A stretch of 23,729 bases of DNA from JAAYKS01 sp964479435. Its GTDB lineage: Bacteria > Bacillota > Clostridia > Saccharofermentanales > UBA5734. The DNA is taken from contig CAYZME010000027.1 in NCBI GenBank assembly GCA_964479435.1, positions 1 to 23,729 of the forward strand. The letters run 5' to 3'. This document shows positions 14,701 to 21,696 of the stretch, in pieces. The position numbers and the translations under genes are program-made. How positions within the stretch are numbered: the stretch's first letter is position 1; each line of letters opens with the position of its first letter. The notes beneath the pieces were generated by a model that saw only the letters and a list, made by a program, of their open reading frames with translations, had not been told where the DNA came from and made no database searches.

Positions 14701-16765
14701 TAACTTCACCCGATTCTTGTGTCTGTCCGCTTTCCGCGGCAGGGGTGGGCTGACTTTGGCCGGTCAGCTCCGGCTTGTCAAACTTGATGTTTGCCAGCAC
14801 CTGCGGTTTGCTGTACGGTTCGATCCCCTCCGCTACGGCGCGATACACGACAAACCGCTCGGTATCCGGTGAGGATAAAAAGATGGGTACAACCGCTCCA
14901 TTCTTGCCTTTGTTGACCGCGATGGTCTGCAAGACAATTTCTGACAGCGCCTCCTGGCTGCCGGGGTCTGTGCCCGGGTCGGCATCTCCGGCAGCTTGAC
15001 CGGACAGGATCGGCGCGTCGATGGCCGGCGCGTCAGGCGGGGTCACCTTTTCCACTTTTACGACCAATGGGTCAGAATATTCGCTTTGACGGCCAAAAAT
15101 ATCGAGAGAACAAACCCGATATTCCGCCGTCTCCCCATTGGCCAACCCGTCCTCAAAAAAGATCGGCGATTCAAAATAGATATCGGTTTCATCGAGGATA
15201 TAGGAAATTGTCACCGGCTCTGTGTTTATTTTTTGGAAGGACGATTCGCCTTTGATCTTGCGTTCAATGTTGTAGCCGCTGAGGATCCGGGTCTCCGCCT
15301 CATCTGTGGCTTGCTCCCAGCGTAGCGGCACCAATCCGTCCAGTCCATACCCCTCCAGACCGACGGGTTTGGACAACTTGACTTCCAGGCCTGTTGTAAC
15401 CGTTTGCATCGAGCGAATCCCCTCGCCCCCTTCGACGGTGTACAAAACTTCCGTGCCGACCGGCAAATGGAGCTCAGCCAGTGAATCGCGGTACAAAAAC
15501 CCCGCCGCTTCCGCAAAATCATCGTTGACAAAGCTGAGTGTTGTCAGTTGCTGCCTGGCGTTCAACACTTCGTTGGCGGTGTCAAATTGATCTTCGCCGG
15601 CAGGCAGGTCGAGAAAAAACTCGGCGCCAACCTTGATCATGGATGGTTGCAGAGTCATTTTCCGGCGCATCACGGACGTGATTTCCGCCACATTGTATTT
15701 GGAATTGCCGGTATATCCTTGCCGCAACACCGGGTTGTCGAGCAAAAAATCCGTTTCCGGAACCTTCTGGTCCGTTTCCGAGGGGATGGTGATCTGCAAA
15801 CCACGCAGGGTCTGGAAGTCTGCTTTTCCCGAGACCTGCTTCTTGGGCTGGAATGTATCCGCGCGGTAAACAAACGCGTTGAATTCCTGCCGCGTCATGC
15901 CCAGGACAGCCTGTTTGTCCGCGGACAGGTCCGCTTGCTTATATGCGGCCGGGATCAGATTTTCCCCTTCTACCACCAATTCGGGAACGACCAGCTGTCC
16001 AGATTTCCCGGAGTTCGGGTCCGCCAAGCCCTCCGCGATCAATTCTTTTTTCCCGCCAATCGTGCGATAAAGCTGATACCCTTTCTCCGGCATCCATCCT
16101 CCCGAAGGGGTCAAGTGGATCAACGCCTCGTCTGGGTTCTGCCAAACGGTTTTGATATTGACAACCTCTGGGAAAGGCAGGTATTCCTCAGGCTCCGCGG
16201 GGGCCAGCAACTCCTGCGCCGCACGCAAAAGCGCGTCGATCAGAGATTTCCGCGCGTCGATGAGCGCCCCGTCCGGAATGGCGGCCGCGGCGGGCACCGC
16301 GGTGGCCGAATCCGGACTTGCGCCCGTACGCTCAACCGCTCCGACTACCAGATCCGGATCGACGAGCTCCTCCTTTTTTTCCTTGAGGCCTTGTTCGATT
16401 TCACGCAAATTGTTAAGTGACACGCGGGAATCGACGAGCTCCTCCAAACTGGATACCGCCAATAATTCATCCGCGATCTCTGGCTTTGCCAGCAGGATTT
16501 CCGCCAGATCTCCGGTCCCTGGGTCCGCGATATGCAAAAGATCCGCTAGGGTTTGCGGGTCGGACTTTGCCTTGGGCGCGAGGATGTATTCGCGTTTGGG
16601 TAAAAAGGAAAAGCCGCGGCGCCAGACGCCGGTCAACCACAAGGTTACGACCACAACGGCGGCCACCACGGCAAACAATAGGACGGAATAAAGAACGGGC
16701 CGGCTCTGAATCCTCTTTTTCATTTTGGCAATGAAAGACCGGTTTGCATGCTTCGAATCACTCAT
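8726..16765 (-). CDS. Giant membrane-anchored modular surface protein with fibronectin-III-like domains
   Basis: One uninterrupted frame of 2679 codons. Residues 1-23 are basic; 24-46 form a single hydrophobic span, giving a type II anchor with the rest outside. Helical, charged sequence follows to about 190. From about 197 to 1409 there are several fibronectin-III-like modules, recognised by recurring Tyr-x-Val ends: GETAEYRVCSLDIFGRQSEY, YKYWVSAWDSWDNESAWS, YYYYKVTAVTMWGVESPEG, YLYTVQAWNDDNLGS. A Pro/Thr linker spans about 1411-1472, then an Ig/cadherin-like module (about 1474-1563, GEYTFKVRVENAYGRDERT). The last 1100 residues are beta-rich and unassigned. The ATG at 16765 was preferred over an in-frame ATG at 16801 because GGGGAGG lies six bases before it and nothing suitable precedes the longer start. 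The gene stands alone. A role in adhesion, surface structure or polymer binding is inference only. Confidence 0.9.
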   Translation of the reverse strand: MSDSKHANRSFIAKMKKRIQSRPVLYSVLLFAVVAAVVVVTLWLTGVWRRGFSFLPKREYILAPKAKSDPQTLADLLHIADPGTGDLAEILLAKPEIADELLAVSSLEELVDSRVSLNNLREIEQGLKEKKEELVDPDLVVGAVERTGASPDSATAVPAAAAIPDGALIDARKSLIDALLRAAQELLAPAEPEEYLPFPEVVNIKTVWQNPDEALIHLTPSGGWMPEKGYQLYRTIGGKKELIAEGLADPNSGKSGQLVVPELVVEGENLIPAAYKQADLSADKQAVLGMTRQEFNAFVYRADTFQPKKQVSGKADFQTLRGLQITIPSETDQKVPETDFLLDNPVLRQGYTGNSKYNVAEITSVMRRKMTLQPSMIKVGAEFFLDLPAGEDQFDTANEVLNARQQLTTLSFVNDDFAEAAGFLYRDSLAELHLPVGTEVLYTVEGGEGIRSMQTVTTGLEVKLSKPVGLEGYGLDGLVPLRWEQATDEAETRILSGYNIERKIKGESSFQKINTEPVTISYILDETDIYFESPIFFEDGLANGETAEYRVCSLDIFGRQSEYSDPLVVKVEKVTPPDAPAIDAPILSGQAAGDADPGTDPGSQEALSEIVLQTIAVNKGKNGAVVPIFLSSPDTERFVVYRAVAEGIEPYSKPQVLANIKFDKPELTGQSQPTPAAESGQTQESGEVKYIKDKYNKNYIYLLENGESTDPTLVYFDADIKEGHTYKYWVSAWDSWDNESAWSRAASVAVRSEKAPQKPADPEISMLARALPDLSTLAPGIEASPLISKEDQQTYQGQVSRAFSDDVNLTIVSMADQVKLPIGSFTAAEKTVHWISPDFDNLPKDKYIHLFTAVAGEDVLPDGTARIKWPAYSGDGLEGYLVYSPEFEALPLDQMQKLTRDELAAMGAWRLVNEKATEHNTMVISGLDGTAGTFNLFLICLKPEGGDIHDLKNVREMLGKAVALNPDLAGSHSVQEELPEAGFVRLVWEPVKNPQIKYYRIYKSEVPSFKKEIDESKLEWTLIADQLDQPFYSDPVDQSFAHYYYYKVTAVTMWGVESPEGAVKRFRVPATKPPQTPNLLLPLSRKDGVAVNFSAVNHCDRYVIYRVAVPKPTETELASMIGSAPTVFNKLFRGSTGSGDYINSAFKRSLIPGLWYQTPGAAGALPVASFSLSEKPLMPMTRFKTVAQLDSSKLFADFTAQDNLEGLQAVDLILDLYGPLAIAEYRDLSRAMLPLVKWEVIGELPVDEDTVEQVDPATGLKKPLSFIDHTAKYGITYLYTVQAWNDDNLGSTRAEPVEATPRRNRPFDPLEGLSGKVVDGQPELTWDEPKMENLTADQCRQDTVGYFVYRSEHENGTYYQASPLLFDRFWRDTDCDPYGGNWYKVRVLDTGGYLSEFSEPLYTYAVYVNMMDPVIPDDPPIPSSTPTPSIPPTPAPTMPPRATPTLPPRPTPTPSHTPAPTPTVDRRAPRLEDREDEYSFNLLKILNRGLEEALYATGEGPLIWSLEPIAIGTAVPEEAVISSEGTLFVRQSIAVGEYTFKVRVENAYGRDERTIRLRVRSGLIAADQPEPAGQTVTVVRLAQISNQITYRADTMKCMGFWLHDVNLTAPANIIQFMQVGYSGHAKMQIGDSLMPVAIKGGSIEKVGSNKDILASGRVYIEEEFEATELGLHIASLILAPEEDLATVDGYLQSPDPERSIAGNRYVIEFSGAEIRPGHLVIQRDAPSFIYEQFTVKDVESLWINIQPGIADDDEFISFYGGTVDMKFHLETLAGEELTFIHTGVHFDFKGRLNGYMQTAQEQTLRLPVPGGSGLRVSDAFLAIVKGAVTEQSYLLGDLLLPFEQADAQGAGVPGTYVGREETNHLDVLAAAAQVGKLPGTKEEVKALHESLQQFGERAQQKGLLVVPEDPKLQDLCAFISVEVHGWSGEGFVIPATTMSSVSVAERSLEMDLQRDQGIVVEATGVSLDLDRTSFLAKSGSGMTPNETQEDFWVGAVIQGGTVVLPPSFVKTNDDETIRFDLAEGEMIYDLNGFNYQTFLYSDEGVPANFGESLGGFEDVWVYDCLLDLYANQVNLEINAEVALGAFLNNRVKAKLYTNQEDNANGKKGQFLCSVAPTEIRNCVSMGVHLTIDGGWFRADGVHLDGAYALDTDEVQTEEPLQFSDLIIPAQVRYLFDGVNPDNKYGHVMLDQPVGIDFQGFLMEVREVSLQIKPLLLTKQDIIDDPEKAEEITFVSMGNNWLTLHGATLLAENIALSDHTTDDLIIECQNQPMYDHSWDFVRAPRKTQVLYESSYSVLSAGFDGCVDVVGVLVPLPTGGGGASGSAAGLVEFDASQLDLCFLEQLDSVSITTHTRFGYDMDQERCYFAIGVTPDAAGNPINFGAGNVRDFTGALTYNMVMEKGADGHYDFPADAKQMQSYIEGLPVSKQGQPSFAAAIKGDMLVFGLCEVRDLYFAFEEGPRVHATGDLYLPLQISAMVSSNSDAFVKVGSTEIIYSHPQKYFSFSMTLDRIDVAVAALSGSLGFEYSPRLFGVYVGYPETLAGKISIFHVGLGVGFRIDQDGDSLIKFKIEMGLDESMDIAIVYLRGYIYVGVEGAYYFGPKTVTLELYLKGGLEGGIRVGSKRFNIISFYLDASGKLTSSSPYTSWRMDASCKVSYSLNLWLVSVSGSVTARFDTTLG
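14657..14703. other. AT-only island inside the giant gene
   Basis: Within this 47-base stretch only two bases are G or C, while the surrounding coding sequence is GC-rich. It encodes a Lys/Tyr/Asn/Ile-rich segment (about residues 688-704, including KDKYNKNYIYLL) in an FN3-like module and keeps the frame open. Confidence 0.85.
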
Positions 16766-16801
16766 GGAGTACCTCCCCGAGTTAAACTCACCATTCGTCA
16801 A

Positions 16802-16993
16802 ACCTTCACGGACCCATCACCGGGGTCGGCTTCTTATTTAAATTGGGTAACCGGCGTATGCGGAAATGATCGATGTGCCTAAAATTGTCGAATATTTCAT
16901 GCGTATTTTTTAGTTAATATCGATGTACTTCTTCAAGCATATCATGACCGATATCGACTGTCCACGTCAGTGGCCGCGCGTTGGCGCGGACGA
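16802..16993. other. Upstream region of the giant gene
   Basis: 192 bases separate the giant gene from the ThpR remnant, both on the minus strand. The part at about 16840-16935 is AT-rich and must carry the promoter of the giant gene, but no pair of -35 and -10 elements fits well. No riboswitch motif was recognised. Confidence 0.5.
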
Positions 16994-17580
16994 TCAATCG
17001 CCCCGGCACCGGCCCTTTTCCGGCCGAAAATGCGTTTCGTACACGACCCGGCCGCTGGCCGCGTCGCGCGCACTCCGCATCAGCGATGGACGGTCTACGC
17101 ATATGTCGACCGATCTACCATCATCGGCATCCAGAGAACAGATCAACCGCATCGGCACATCGCGCGCGATCGTAATGTGCGGAATCAGGGGGCGCCGATC
17201 GCCCGCGCCGCGGATCATCCCCGCTGTGAGCAGGCGCGCGGTCAAAGTCTGGTGAAACCGCACGAGACCCGCCGAGGGCTGAACCCGCAACCACAATACG
17301 CCGCTTCTTCCCGCGCGGAACCAGCCCAGCCCCCCGCACCGTAGCGTGAGAGGGAACGCCGGAACGGGGCTGCCCGCGTCGTCCGCGTAGGCCTGAGACA
17401 AAACCCGGCACAGCACTTCCGCTTGCGACCGGTCCGCCGCGCCGTGGAAATGCAACGTGAGATGCCAGTTGGCGCCGGTACAGTACGGCCGACATTAGAC
17501 GGAAGCAGGCCCTCTACCAAAGGGCGCAATCGCTCGCGATCGCGGGCGGTTGGCATCAGGGCAAAGAAAAGTCGCAGCAC
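16994..17580 (-). pseudogene. thpR: RNA 2',3'-cyclic phosphodiesterase / 2'-5' RNA ligase family (ThpR), frameshifted
   Basis: Two overlapping minus-strand frames together make one ThpR-like protein of about 195 residues, the normal family length. The N-terminal frame gives LRLFFALMPTARDRERLRP and runs to GRTVPA; the next frame continues NWHLTLHFHGAADRS, containing the first HxTx motif (His-Leu-Thr-Leu), and later LIPHITIARD, the second HxTx motif. The family sequence is V-P-x-x-N-W-H-L-T, so one missing base near 17470-17476 restores both frame and spacing. ThpR enzymes hydrolyse 2',3'-cyclic phosphate RNA ends. A GTG at 17580 with a G-rich stretch upstream is the likely start; a GTG at 17589 is the alternative. 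The break could be a real mutation or an assembly error; both active-site motifs are otherwise intact. Confidence 0.82.
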
Positions 17581-17589
17581 GAATCCCAC

Positions 17590-17909
17590 TCCCCCCGTTA
17601 TAAAAACGCAAAATAACGCATGTATTTATGCGTTTTGCACAAACTTATTTGACATTTTGAACAAATTTGGGGTTTGCACTTTTATAACACCACCCTTTGG
17701 TGCATACATATCGCATAATCCTGTAACGATAATACCCCTCGCTTCTCTCTATATTGTATAATACAGCATTATTTTGCACCGTGTAGAAGGCGATACATGC
17801 TTGAACAGGCAATTGTATATCCACGGACAAGGGTTTACATCTTTCTCAATCTCTTTGTTTTTTGCTATACTGACTGTACATACATCTCAATTAGCAAGGA
17901 GTGAACAAG
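17590..17909. other. AT-rich divergent intergenic region between thpR and padR
   Basis: 320 bases without a gene. AACGCAT (17615-17621) and ATGCGTT (17628-17634) form an inverted repeat flanked by further GCAAAA/TTTTGC symmetry. CACC-ACCCTTT-GGTG is a second small inverted repeat at about 17689-17703. TATAAT occurs at 17757-17762 without a good -35. TATACT at 17866-17871 is a likely -10 for padR, followed at once by the palindrome TGTACA and ACATACAT, a plausible operator. No RNA gene was recognised. Confidence 0.5.
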
Positions 17910-18248
17910 ATGGCAGAATCAGTATTCAGTTTAAAAAAAGGTCTGACCGAGATTCTCGTATTGCGTATTCTTTCAGAAAAAGAAATGTACGGCTACGAAA
18001 TCGTCAAAACGATCGCTGCGCGCAGTGCGGATGTCTTTTCGGTCACCGAAGCGGCTCTGTACACCACCCTCTACAAAATGGAGGCCGAGAAACTCGTCGA
18101 ATCGCGTGAAGTCCTCGTTGGCAACCGCCGCCGTCGTCGCTATTACACCCTCACCGCAAAAGGCAAAGAGTATGCCGGCGGCGAAATTGAAAAGTACATT
18201 CGCATGACCGACGGGATCCTCAAAATCCTGGAAGGCTGGGATAAGTAA
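17910..18248 (+). CDS. PadR family transcriptional regulator
   Basis: A 112-residue winged-helix DNA-binding protein. It shows the PadR signature LKKGLTEILVLRILSEKEMYGYEI followed by SVTEAALYTTLYKMEAEKL and a wing with RRRRRYYTLTAKGKEY; the short C-terminal helix is the dimerisation arm of the small PadR subfamily. These proteins repress genes in response to small molecules, often controlling a multidrug transporter or a membrane protein next to them and their own gene. Here no such partner follows: a strong terminator comes 46 bases after the stop. AAGGAG lies eight bases before the ATG, which decides against a GTG at 17901 in the same frame. Autoregulation through the ACATACAT/TGTACA sequence just upstream is inference. 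Confidence 0.93.
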   Translation: MAESVFSLKKGLTEILVLRILSEKEMYGYEIVKTIAARSADVFSVTEAALYTTLYKMEAEKLVESREVLVGNRRRRRYYTLTAKGKEYAGGEIEKYIRMTDGILKILEGWDK

Positions 18249-18293
18249 TCCGCGTTTGATCCCTATTCCACCCTTGTCTTACGCCGATGCGTG

Positions 18294-18328
18294 AAAGGAA
18301 AGGCCGCCCCCGTGGCGGCCTTTCCTTT
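18294..18328. terminator. Strong bidirectional terminator between padR and the sulfatase gene
   Basis: A 15-bp perfect stem: AAAGGAAAGGCCGCC (18294-18308) pairs with GGCGGCCTTTCCTTT (18314-18328), loop CCCGT. The outer A-T pairs give T runs on both strands. It ends the padR transcript and, from the other side, the sulfatase transcript. Confidence 0.93.
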
Positions 18329-18348
18329 TCATTCTGTGCACCGGTTTC

Positions 18349-19659
18349 TCATTTCCCTCCCGAGGCGCGTTCAAAGGCTGTGATTCGCTCGGCAAGGCGG
18401 GCGCGCACATCGGCGTGTCGGGGGTCATCGACCAAATTGTCCATCTCATACGGGTCCGAGCGGATGTTAAACAGTTCGCGCAACTCCCCGCCGTCTTTGT
18501 CCGCTGTCAATTTCCACGGCCCCTCGCGGACCATCGTCCATTGCCATTCACCCAGCGCGTTTTCGGCAAACACCGGGCCGTGGCTTTGCGCGGGGGTCGA
18601 TCCGGTCCGCAGCCATGACATCAAGGACTCCCCTTCCCACTGCTCTTGGTGCGAAGTATGCGCGCCGGCAAAATCCACGGCGGTCGGATAAAAATCAATC
18701 GCCGAAACCGGCGTATCCACCCGGACATCCCGCGCGCCACCCGGCATGCGTACGATCAGAGGAATGCCGCATGACTCCTCATAGGGCAGGGTCTTATTGG
18801 TTCGCCCATGGCTGCCTTGCATGTCGCCGTGGTCGGATGAAAAGAGCACCAGCGTATCGTCCGCCAGGCCAAGGGTGTCCAGTTCATCGAGCAGACGCCC
18901 GACGCCCGCGTCAATTTGGCTCACCATGGCATTGTATAGGCGCAAATACTCCTGCATATTGCCGCCATACCGCCGGTAGTCGGGGTCGTTTTCAAAAGGT
19001 CGGGGGCTGGGTGGGCTGAACGTCGGCGTGTAGGGCTCGGTTTCGCGGTAATTGGGCGGCAACGGCATTTCCCGCCCGCGATACAAGTCCGCAAAGGCAT
19101 CCAGCGGCTGTTCCGGGTAATGTGGGGCCTGATAAAAGACCACATGCAAGAATGGTCGCTGTGTCGCGGCCAGCATCCGTAAGCGCTCGACCCCCAAATC
19201 GGTGGTCACTTCCGTTCTGTGGCGATCGAACCGGATTTCGCGGTCGGCTTCATCGTAAAAGCACACCTGATCCCAGAATCCGTTGTAACACTGGTAGCCG
19301 ATAAAATGCCGGAACCCGCCACGCAACGCTTGCGGGATCGGCCGGTTGCCTTCGCCGCCGACGTGCCACTTGCCGACAAAACTGGTTTCGTACCCGTTGT
19401 TGTTGAATGTATCCGCCATACACTCGACCGCCGGCAGCGGGTCGCCATTGTGATACATACCGGTCGACCGGGAGTGCTGTCCGGTAAACAGATTGATGCG
19501 GAAAGGTCCACAGACAGGATTGTTTGAATAACAATCGGTAAACATCACCCCTTCCCGGGCCAATTGATCCAATCGTGGGGTGTGGATATGGGGGCGCAGG
19601 GAGCCCATGGCGTATTTGTGCATCTGGTCGGTCAAGATCATGATGATATTTTTTGACAT
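18349..19659 (-). CDS. Sulfatase (type I, formylglycine-dependent)
   Basis: A 436-residue arylsulfatase-type hydrolase that cleaves sulfate esters. Motif I is complete: CGPFRINLFTG at residues 50-60, fitting CxPxRxxxxTG, so Cys50 would be converted to formylglycine and Arg54 stabilises it. Motif II is GYETSFVGKWHVGG (Lys97, His99). Asp11 in ILTDQ and the FSSDHGDMQGSHG segment supply calcium ligands. There is no signal peptide; translation begins directly with the core strand NIIMILTD, so the enzyme is expected in the cytosol, acting on imported substrate. The sulfatase-maturing radical SAM enzyme is not in the window. The gene ends at the shared terminator and diverges from an aldo/keto reductase gene 147 bases away, a pairing that suggests linked sugar catabolism. 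The substrate is unknown; related enzymes also include phosphonate hydrolases. Confidence 0.93.
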   Translation of the reverse strand: MSKNIIMILTDQMHKYAMGSLRPHIHTPRLDQLAREGVMFTDCYSNNPVCGPFRINLFTGQHSRSTGMYHNGDPLPAVECMADTFNNNGYETSFVGKWHVGGEGNRPIPQALRGGFRHFIGYQCYNGFWDQVCFYDEADREIRFDRHRTEVTTDLGVERLRMLAATQRPFLHVVFYQAPHYPEQPLDAFADLYRGREMPLPPNYRETEPYTPTFSPPSPRPFENDPDYRRYGGNMQEYLRLYNAMVSQIDAGVGRLLDELDTLGLADDTLVLFSSDHGDMQGSHGRTNKTLPYEESCGIPLIVRMPGGARDVRVDTPVSAIDFYPTAVDFAGAHTSHQEQWEGESLMSWLRTGSTPAQSHGPVFAENALGEWQWTMVREGPWKLTADKDGGELRELFNIRSDPYEMDNLVDDPRHADVRARLAERITAFERASGGK

Positions 19660-19806
19660 GAAACCGTTCGTCCTTCCCTTCTTTTCTTTTAGTATACACT
19701 GTAGTTCCCGGGGCGGTGATTGAAACCGTCTTCTTACCCGGTACGGTCATTCGACCGCAAACACCCGCACGGTTGATCCATTCCAGAGAACAAAGGAGAT
19801 GCAAGC

Positions 19807-20712
19807 ATGGAAAGACGAAATTTTGGTTCCACCGGGCTGACCGGTTCGCCGATCGGCTGGGGCACGATGGAGATTGGACAACTGGCTGTAAAAGAGGCAC
19901 AGCGGTTGTTGGACATGGCGATCGACGGTGGTGTCACCTGGGTCGACACCGCTCCCTGTTATCCCGGCAGCGAAGAACTGTTGGGACGCATCCTGCCAGG
20001 GCGGCGCGACCGGCTGCTGTTGACGACCAAATGTGGCTGTACCGGGCCATACGAGACGCACCCACATCGCTTTGACCGCGCGACTTTACTGGCCAATATC
20101 GACAACAGCCTGCGCCGCCTCCGGATCGACGCCCTCGACCTGTGGCAACTGCATATGCAACAATCCGACGCTTTTCCCGACGGCCCACACGGAGAGATCG
20201 TCCAAACGATGCTCGATGTCCGCGCCGCGGGAAAAGTGCGCCACCTGGGTCTTTCCTTCAAAAATGGCGGCCCCGACGACCCTTTGTACCCGGCTGAGCA
20301 CGGGTTCCGCAGCATGCGTCTTTTTGGATCGCTGGAGCCGTTCGCCTCGGTGCAAGTGGTTTACGGAGCCGGGACACGTGACAATGAAGAAGCCATCGCC
20401 GCCGTCGCCCGCACCGGCAAAGCGGTCATCGCACGCGGTTGGATCAAAAAATACACGTCTGCCCACGAGACCTTCGCCGCGCGCGCGGGATTGGCGGATC
20501 TATTAGCCCCCAACGAAAGTATGACCCAGTTTCTCATCCGGTTTGGCTTGAGTGCCCCCGGTATCGCTTTTGGATTGTTGGGAACCCGCAACCCCGCGCA
20601 CATGCGCTCCAATCTGGAAGCGGCGGCGCGCGGCACTTTGCCGGCGGAGGTTTTCGCAGAGGCCAAACGCCGCCTGGACGGGATCGGCATCCGCCCCAGA
20701 CCTTGGCAATGA
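19807..20712 (+). CDS. Aldo/keto reductase
   Basis: A 301-residue NAD(P)H-dependent oxidoreductase with the AKR (beta/alpha)8 fold. The catalytic tetrad is present: Asp47 (WVDTAP), Tyr52 (CYPGSEELLG), Lys75 (LLTTKCG) and His116 (LWQLHM). The start RRNFGSTGLTGSPIGWGTM is the typical AKR opening, and the C-terminal GLLGTRNPAHMRSNL segment matches the cofactor-binding GTRNPxHLxxN region of the family. The Gly-Arg-Gly-Trp-Ile segment near residue 211 is variable among members. AAGGAG lies eight bases before the ATG. It is divergent from the sulfatase gene and convergent with the lipoprotein gene (four bases between stops). The substrate is unknown; a reducing step in sugar breakdown is plausible from context. 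Confidence 0.94.
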   Translation: MERRNFGSTGLTGSPIGWGTMEIGQLAVKEAQRLLDMAIDGGVTWVDTAPCYPGSEELLGRILPGRRDRLLLTTKCGCTGPYETHPHRFDRATLLANIDNSLRRLRIDALDLWQLHMQQSDAFPDGPHGEIVQTMLDVRAAGKVRHLGLSFKNGGPDDPLYPAEHGFRSMRLFGSLEPFASVQVVYGAGTRDNEEAIAAVARTGKAVIARGWIKKYTSAHETFAARAGLADLLAPNESMTQFLIRFGLSAPGIAFGLLGTRNPAHMRSNLEAAARGTLPAEVFAEAKRRLDGIGIRPRPWQ

Positions 20713-20716
20713 GCGC

Positions 20717-21661
20717 CTAGTCGCGATGCTCTTCGCCAGGGGGCACGTCAACCGCGGGTCCGTGCGTCGCCATCGGGACCGGCGCCGATGCGCGGTTCTG
20801 TTTACGCTTTTTGGCGCGGCGGTGCAAAACCAGCCACAGGACACCGCCGACGACCCACACCGGGGAGCCCGCCACAATTACGATGGCCAGCCACTGCAGC
20901 CCGCCCACGATCACGTTGCCGACGCGGGTCAAACCCGAGCGAATGAGATAACCCATGTCCGCCCAACTCAAAGCGCGCCAATCGATGTCTGTGCGGGCCG
21001 CGATCGAACCACCGGTCTCATACAGACGGATGCTGACAGTGGCTTCATCCAGCAATGAATCCCAAAGACGGATTCTCCCCTTGAACGACTCGATTTCGGC
21101 GGTTAGATCGTTGATCCGTTCTTGGACCGCGAGCGATTCATCCAGGTTCTTTGCTGCCGCCAGGAAGCCGTAATATGTGTCGAGGGAGGCTTCCATCGTG
21201 CGCAGGCGCGTTTGGGTATCAAAGTACGCTTCAGTCACATCCTCGGTGGTCAACCCGGAACTGCGAATCCTGGCCACTTCACCTATGTAAGCCAGCAGTT
21301 CATCCAGATGTTCGGGGGTGATACGCACCACCGCGGTCAGCCAGGTCTGTTCCTTTCCGTGGTTCAAAGTATGCCCGCTTTCATATCCGTTGAACGAGCG
21401 TGCAAACCGGAGGATATCCTCGTACGCGGCTTCTACATCCTCCGCTTCGGCATCGATTTGCGCACTGCGGATCTGCTTGCGCGCAAATTCATCTTGCTCC
21501 TGTGGCGAGGCGTCTTCCGGGGGGCGGCCACTCGCTTCGCGTGTCGAGAGCATGGTGTTCATGTCTTTTAGGCCCGGGCTGCTCGCGGACTGAGCACAGC
21601 CCGTAAAAAGTAATGCCAATACCAACAGCCCTACCACCCCGAGCATTCGTTGTTTACGCAT
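20717..21661 (-). CDS. DUF4349-type lipoprotein
   Basis: A 314-residue protein of the DUF4349 family, whose function is unknown. Residues 1-22 are a lipoprotein signal (MRKQRMLGVVGLLVLALLFT, then GC), so Cys22 would be lipidated and the mature protein held at the outer face of the membrane. The middle (about 70-270) has the family pattern: IRSAQIDAEAEDVEAAYEDI, then VVRITPEHLDELLAYIGEV, a helical, coiled-coil-prone stretch at about 165-215 and the strand ATVSIRLYETG. A C-terminal transmembrane helix (about 260-288) is followed by a basic tail RRAKKRKQ, giving a second anchor with the tail inside. AGGAGG lies five bases before the ATG at 21661, which rejects upstream in-frame starts to 21757. 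Single gene, convergent with the aldo/keto reductase gene. Confidence 0.88.
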   Translation of the reverse strand: MRKQRMLGVVGLLVLALLFTGCAQSASSPGLKDMNTMLSTREASGRPPEDASPQEQDEFARKQIRSAQIDAEAEDVEAAYEDILRFARSFNGYESGHTLNHGKEQTWLTAVVRITPEHLDELLAYIGEVARIRSSGLTTEDVTEAYFDTQTRLRTMEASLDTYYGFLAAAKNLDESLAVQERINDLTAEIESFKGRIRLWDSLLDEATVSIRLYETGGSIAARTDIDWRALSWADMGYLIRSGLTRVGNVIVGGLQWLAIVIVAGSPVWVVGGVLWLVLHRRAKKRKQNRASAPVPMATHGPAVDVPPGEEHRD

Positions 21662-21679
21662 ATTTGCCTCCTGTCCGGT

Positions 21680-21696
21680 TTTGCGTATTTCGCAAA
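21680..21696. promoter_or_regulatory. Inverted repeat just upstream of the lipoprotein gene
   Basis: TTTGCG-TATTT-CGCAAA is a perfect 6-bp inverted repeat, about 19 bases before the lipoprotein start codon. It could be an operator or an mRNA hairpin next to the ribosome binding site. Confidence 0.4.

Noticed and set aside
15548..16420. 290-codon plus-strand frame opposite the giant gene
   Set aside because: Composition is typical of antisense reading and no ribosome site or motif was seen; the minus-strand frame is continuous and domain-bearing.
16766..16801. Upstream ATG of the giant gene adding 12 residues
   Set aside because: No ribosome site lies before it, whereas GGGGAGG stands at the right distance before the ATG at 16765.
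16802..16935. Riboswitch (for example cyclic-di-GMP) before the giant surface-protein gene
   Set aside because: Such genes are often under this control, but no conserved riboswitch core or matching stem set was visible.
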